NCBI GenBank assembly: GCA_023426275.1
Contig: JAFABC010000262.1
Span: 1-9,664 of the forward strand
DNA length: 9,664 nt
From: Pseudomonadota bacterium
Lineage (GTDB): Bacteria; Desulfobacterota; Desulfovibrionia; Desulfovibrionales; Desulfovibrionaceae
Direction of reading: 5' to 3'
In this document: piece by piece, positions 6,676 through 9,664 of the stretch
Position numbering within the stretch: position 1 is the first letter of the stretch
Layout of the letters: the number at the start of each line of letters is the position of its first letter
Position numbers and translations under genes: made by a program
The notes under the pieces: generated by a model
Told to the model about the DNA's origin: nothing
Database searches by the model: none
The model's input: only the letters and a program-made list of their open reading frames with translations

Positions 6676-6704
6676 TCTTTACGCCATCCCCGACGCGATA
6701 ACAA
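6676..6704 (-). promoter_or_regulatory. Sigma-70-type promoter for the cytochrome pair
   Basis: On the minus strand TTGTTA (6704-6699) and TAAAGA (6681-6676) are separated by exactly 17 bp. The expected start near 6669 gives a leader of about 70 bases to the ATG at 6597, containing the 9-bp hairpin. This is one of the few AT-richer patches in a GC-rich region, which supports it. Confidence 0.5.
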
Positions 6705-6762
6705 CGCCCCGGCCCCCACGCCGCCCTCGACGTCCGGGCCGCGCCATGCTAGGGCCTGCCCG

Positions 6763-6790
6763 AAAAAGGGGAGTGCCTCCCCTGGTTTTT
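6763..6790. terminator. Two-way intrinsic terminator-like hairpin
   Basis: AAAAA (6763-6767), GGGGAG (6768-6773), loop TGC, CTCCCC (6777-6782), TGG, TTTTT (6786-6790). On the minus strand five Ts follow the stem directly; on the plus strand they follow after TGG. No gene ends nearby on either strand, so it may insulate the divergent promoters or belong to the leader of the 63-residue protein gene. Confidence 0.55.
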
Positions 6791-6797
6791 CCCTTTT

Positions 6798-6857
6798 CCC
6801 GCCCGGCCCCTGCCCTTGGACGGTCCAAGGCCATTTCCCCAACCGGGCGGGTTTTTT
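6798..6857 (+). terminator. Intrinsic terminator-like structure in the leader of the 63-residue protein / ubiE pair
   Basis: CCCGCCCGG (6798-6806) pairs perfectly with CCGGGCGGG (6843-6851) and is followed at once by TTTTTT (6852-6857). The 36-base interior holds a second hairpin, CCTTGGA / TCCAAGG (6814-6820 with 6824-6830). The T-run ends only 4 bases before the Shine-Dalgarno GCGGAGG (6862-6868) and 18 before the ATG at 6876. No + strand gene lies upstream, so this fits a transcription attenuator better than a gene-end terminator. Confidence 0.6.
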
Positions 6858-6875
6858 CGTTGCGGAGGACGCCCT

Positions 6876-7067
6876 ATGCCTATGGACAAACGAGAGAACA
6901 TGGCCTTGCAGGTCACCAAGGAAATCGTGGTCAAATTCGTGGAAACGGGACGCATTTCGCCCGGCAACTTCACCGAGCATTTCGGCCCCATCTACGCGGA
7001 AGTGCTGCGGGTCATCCGCCAGGGCGCGGCGGCCGAACCGGACCAGGACGGCCGGGATGATGGCTGA
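6876..7067 (+). CDS. Conserved-looking 63-residue protein, function unknown
   Basis: 63 residues, soluble, no signal peptide or cysteine. The core ALQVTKEIVVKFVETGRISP (about 10-29), followed by an aromatic helix (FGPIYAEVLRVI), looks like a compact helical domain with an acidic tail ending DQDGRDDG. I noticed a loose likeness to the N-terminal helical part of MucR/Ros-type regulators (T-x-IV-x-x-[FY]V ... I-x-x-[VI]), but there is no zinc-finger cysteine pair, so this is only a hint. The ATG at 6876 has GCGGAGG 7 bases upstream; a second ATG at 6882 is possible. Its end overlaps the ubiE start by 11 bases (or 8, if the second ubiE ATG is used), so the two are translationally coupled. That coupling suggests a job linked to menaquinone methylation or its control. 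Codon bias matches its neighbours, which supports a real gene. Confidence 0.7.
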   Translation: MPMDKRENMALQVTKEIVVKFVETGRISPGNFTEHFGPIYAEVLRVIRQGAAAEPDQDGRDDG

Positions 7068-7791
7068 GCTGCCCGTTCCCGGCGACGTGGGCCGGGTGGC
7101 CGGCATGTTCGGCCGGGTGGCCGGCTCCTACGACCTGCTCAATCACGTGCTGTCGGCGGGCCTGGACATCGCCTGGAGACGGGCCATGGTCCGGGCGCTG
7201 CTGGCCCCGGGGCTGCCACCCGGTCCCATCCTGGATCTGGCCGCCGGCACCCTGGACGTGTCCATCATGCTGGCCAACCAGGGCGACCGGCGCATCCTGT
7301 CCGTCGATCCCTGCCTGCCCATGCTGGCCCGGGGCGCGACCAAGCTGTCGCCGCCGCTGCGCGGGCGCGTGCATCCGGTGCTCGGCGACGGCCTGTGCCT
7401 GCCCCTGCCGGACGCCTCCGTGGCCGGAGCCACCATCGCCTTCGGCATCCGCAACATCCGGCCCCGGCCCGAGGCGTTCGCCGAGCTGGTCCGGGTCATC
7501 CGGCCCGGCGGCCGGCTGATGGTGCTGGAATTCGGCACGGGCAAACGCCGGCTGTGGGGCGGCGCCTACAATTTCTATCTGCGCAACATCCTGCCCAGAA
7601 TCGGCAAGCTGGTCTCGGGCGACGACGAAGCCTACCGCTATCTGGCGGAAACCATCCGGGAATTTCCGGACGAGGACACGCTGGCCCAGGAAATGCGGCA
7701 GGCCGGGTTCCATCAGGTGAGCTACCGGGCCATGACCGGCGGCATCGTGTTCCTGCACGCCGGGGTCAAGGCCCCGGGGATGCGCGCCTAG
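7057..7791 (+). CDS. ubiE: Demethylmenaquinone methyltransferase (UbiE/MenG family)
   Basis: 244 residues, the usual length. It transfers a methyl group from S-adenosylmethionine to the ring of demethylmenaquinone, the last step in making menaquinone, the membrane quinone of anaerobic respirers. Family marks in order: MFGRVAGSYDLLNHVLSAG (17-35) with W40 R41; motif I ILDLAAGTLD (58-67); VDPCLPMLARG (83-93); GDGLCLPLPD (110-119); the signature IAFGIRN (127-133) with IRPGGRLMVLEFG (148-160); and YLAETIREFPDED (195-207). It ends with TGGIVFLHAGVK (227-238). Motif I is unusual: UbiE normally has GGTGD, here AGTLD. ATG 7057 is chosen because CAGGAC ends about 8 bases before it; ATG 7060 is the alternative. 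The menaquinone role is inferred from the family and the likely anaerobic host; no ubiquinone gene is seen. The start overlaps the 63-residue gene and both probably share the attenuator-like leader. Confidence 0.88.
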   Translation: MMAELPVPGDVGRVAGMFGRVAGSYDLLNHVLSAGLDIAWRRAMVRALLAPGLPPGPILDLAAGTLDVSIMLANQGDRRILSVDPCLPMLARGATKLSPPLRGRVHPVLGDGLCLPLPDASVAGATIAFGIRNIRPRPEAFAELVRVIRPGGRLMVLEFGTGKRRLWGGAYNFYLRNILPRIGKLVSGDDEAYRYLAETIREFPDEDTLAQEMRQAGFHQVSYRAMTGGIVFLHAGVKAPGMRA

Positions 7792-7850
7792 GGCCCGTTC
7801 ACACCCGACGTCCGGGAGGGGCTCCTCCCGGACGCTCGCGAACGGGGCCC
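7791..7850. terminator. Nested hairpin between convergent ubiE and DUF2065 genes
   Basis: An inner perfect 11-bp stem pairs 7809-7819 with 7824-7834 (CGTCCGGGAGG / CCTCCCGGACG, loop GGCT). An outer stem pairs GGGCCCGTTC (7791-7800) with GAACGGGGCCC (7840-7850), with one extra G. It starts on the ubiE stop codon and lies 35 bases past the end of the minus-strand gene, so it probably ends both transcripts. No T-run is present. The inner stem resembles the hairpin of the GCCTCCGGCGGCC repeats, but the 13-mer is absent. Confidence 0.6.
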
Positions 7851-7884
7851 AGGGCCGTCCCGTCCGATGCGCCGGGAAAGCGAA

Positions 7885-8088
7885 TCAGCCGCTGGAGCGC
7901 AGAACGAAAATAAGCAACAATCCTGCCAGAATAGCCGACATCCCCAGGGTGCGCAGCTCTCCCGGCCGTCGTTCGGACAGGGCGCGCAGCACCGCAGGCA
8001 TTTTTTCCGCCGCGATAAAATACGGAAATCCTTCAAGGATAAATGCCAGCCCCAACGCCGTCAGAAAAAGTTTCCAGTCAATTTCCAT
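7885..8088 (-). CDS. DUF2065 (YjeT-like) small membrane protein
   Basis: 67 residues. Helix 1 is LFLTALGLAFILEGFPYFIA (7-26) and helix 2 is LGMSAILAGLLLIFVLRSS (48-66). The motif LA-x-x-LEG-x-x-Y in helix 1, a charged middle (RALSERRPGELR, 35-46) and a glycine-containing second helix are the pattern of DUF2065 inner-membrane proteins such as E. coli YjeT, which is of similar size and unknown function. In enterobacteria yjeT lies near hflK-hflC; no such gene is near here. I chose ATG 8088 because the family starts just before the first helix. A longer frame to 8151 would add 21 residues of poor character. No Shine-Dalgarno precedes 8088, and a promoter-like pair abuts it (see that entry), so translation may be leaderless. 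Confidence 0.75.
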   Translation of the reverse strand: MEIDWKLFLTALGLAFILEGFPYFIAAEKMPAVLRALSERRPGELRTLGMSAILAGLLLIFVLRSSG

Positions 8089-8095
8089 AGCGCGC

Positions 8096-8124
8096 AGAAT
8101 ACGGTTTCGCCCCCAAGGTGTAAA
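8096..8124 (-). promoter_or_regulatory. Promoter candidate abutting the DUF2065 start codon
   Basis: On the minus strand TTTACA (8124-8119) and TATTCT (8101-8096) are separated by exactly 17 bp, 5 of 6 and 4 of 6 matches to consensus. The expected transcript start (about 8089) is at the ATG at 8088, leaving practically no leader. Confidence 0.4.
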
Positions 8125-8190
8125 CACGTCCATCTTGCCGGGCGGATACAATTGAGGTATCTGGCCCTATAGAACGACTGTTTCCTTTTG

Positions 8191-8197
8191 AAAGGAG
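8191..8197 (+). promoter_or_regulatory. Shine-Dalgarno deciding the TTG start of the UDP-sugar dehydrogenase
   Basis: AAAGGAG, 9 bases before TTG 8207-8209. No ATG or GTG in frame lies at a better distance, and the protein family begins right here. Confidence 0.75.
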
Positions 8198-8206
8198 CTA
8201 TACAAC

Positions 8207-9520
<1,314 letters not shown>

Positions 9521-9543
9521 GACAACCACAAGGAGCGCCCGTC

Positions 9544-9664
9544 ATGTCGCCCCGCACCACAGCAACGCCTCTCTCCGATCAGGTTTCCTCCGCACGGGAG
9601 GACCGGACCGCGGTGGTGGTTTTCGCCGTGGCCACGGCCAGGGAATACACGGCGGCCTTTGGCG
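9544..9664 (+). CDS. Start of a gene cut by the window end, possibly futalosine hydrolase-like
   Basis: The first 40 residues are visible. ATG 9544 has AAGGAGC about 7 bases upstream and lies 23 bp after the dehydrogenase stop, so it is likely in the same transcript. After about 21 polar residues comes a hydrophobic strand, TAVVVFAVATAREYTAAFG (22-40). A short beta strand followed by ATAxE near the N-terminus is how MTA/SAH nucleosidase-like proteins, including futalosine hydrolase (MqnB), begin. MqnB would fit a menaquinone-making host and the nearby ubiE, but 40 residues are too few to decide. The leading 20 residues would be an extension relative to that family. Confidence 0.5.
   Translation, partial: MSPRTTATPLSDQVSSAREDRTAVVVFAVATAREYTAAFG

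Noticed and set aside
2806..7791. A + strand frame open for nearly 5 kb, running antisense to the cytochrome genes and into ubiE.
   Set aside because: It is the stop-poor antisense frame produced by high-GC codon bias. Its translation is rich in G, H, Q and R with no domain, while the minus strand encodes eight CxxCH sites and clear membrane helices. Only the last 245 codons (ubiE) are real.
8145..8173. GATACA-17-TATAGA as a promoter for the UDP-sugar dehydrogenase.
   Set aside because: Only 3 of 6 and 4 of 6 matches. Its position is plausible, but other weak pairs in the same AT-richer gap are just as good.

Overview
The window looks like chromosomal DNA of a high-GC, strictly respiratory deltaproteobacterium. 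I infer a sulfate reducer of the Desulfovibrio / Solidesulfovibrio type. The reasons are the strong G/C third-position bias, a multihaem c-type cytochrome, a DUF362 ferredoxin-like protein, menaquinone methylation, and families of GC-rich hairpin repeats between genes. No rRNA, tRNA, CRISPR array, insertion sequence or phage gene is visible. All full genes share the same base composition, so I see no obvious recent transfer.

Left part (1-2388, + strand): a TrmJ-type tRNA 2'-O-methyltransferase (234-989), then a DUF362 protein with two [4Fe-4S] clusters (1133-2263). A family of GC-rich palindromic repeats starts here. Its members share the 13-mer GCCTCCGGCGGCC and sit just after stop codons or between convergent genes. 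Six copies lie between 64 and 2893.

Centre (2389-6597, - strand): this is the most interesting part. Two adjacent genes 3 bp apart encode a 349-residue polytopic membrane protein and an 880-residue protein. The larger one joins an eight-helix membrane domain to a periplasmic region with eight CxxCH haem c sites. Both membrane domains align with each other, and with cytochrome bd subunit I (CydA) around its first helix. The quinol-binding Q-loop is absent and the haem ligands are divided unevenly between the two proteins. I read the pair as a divergent bd-superfamily complex that moves electrons between membrane haem b and a c-haem wire; substrate and direction are unknown. A sigma-70-like promoter and a leader hairpin lie upstream. 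A small secreted four-cysteine protein (2389-2718) follows on the same strand after two repeats.

Right of the divergent intergenic region (6598-6875), which carries two tandem terminator-like structures, is a + strand pair. It consists of a 63-residue protein of unknown function overlapping a UbiE/MenG demethylmenaquinone methyltransferase (7057-7791). A nested hairpin separates this pair from a small - strand DUF2065 (YjeT-like) membrane protein (7885-8088). Divergent to that is a TTG-started UDP-sugar 6-dehydrogenase of the TviB/WbpO type (8207-9520), followed 23 bp later by the start of a gene cut by the window end (9544-9664).

Together the window mixes respiratory-chain parts (quinone methylation, a quinol- or oxygen-linked cytochrome complex, a ferredoxin-like protein) with tRNA modification and surface-polysaccharide precursor synthesis. 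Only the cytochrome pair, the 63-residue protein/UbiE pair and the dehydrogenase with its follower look like operons.
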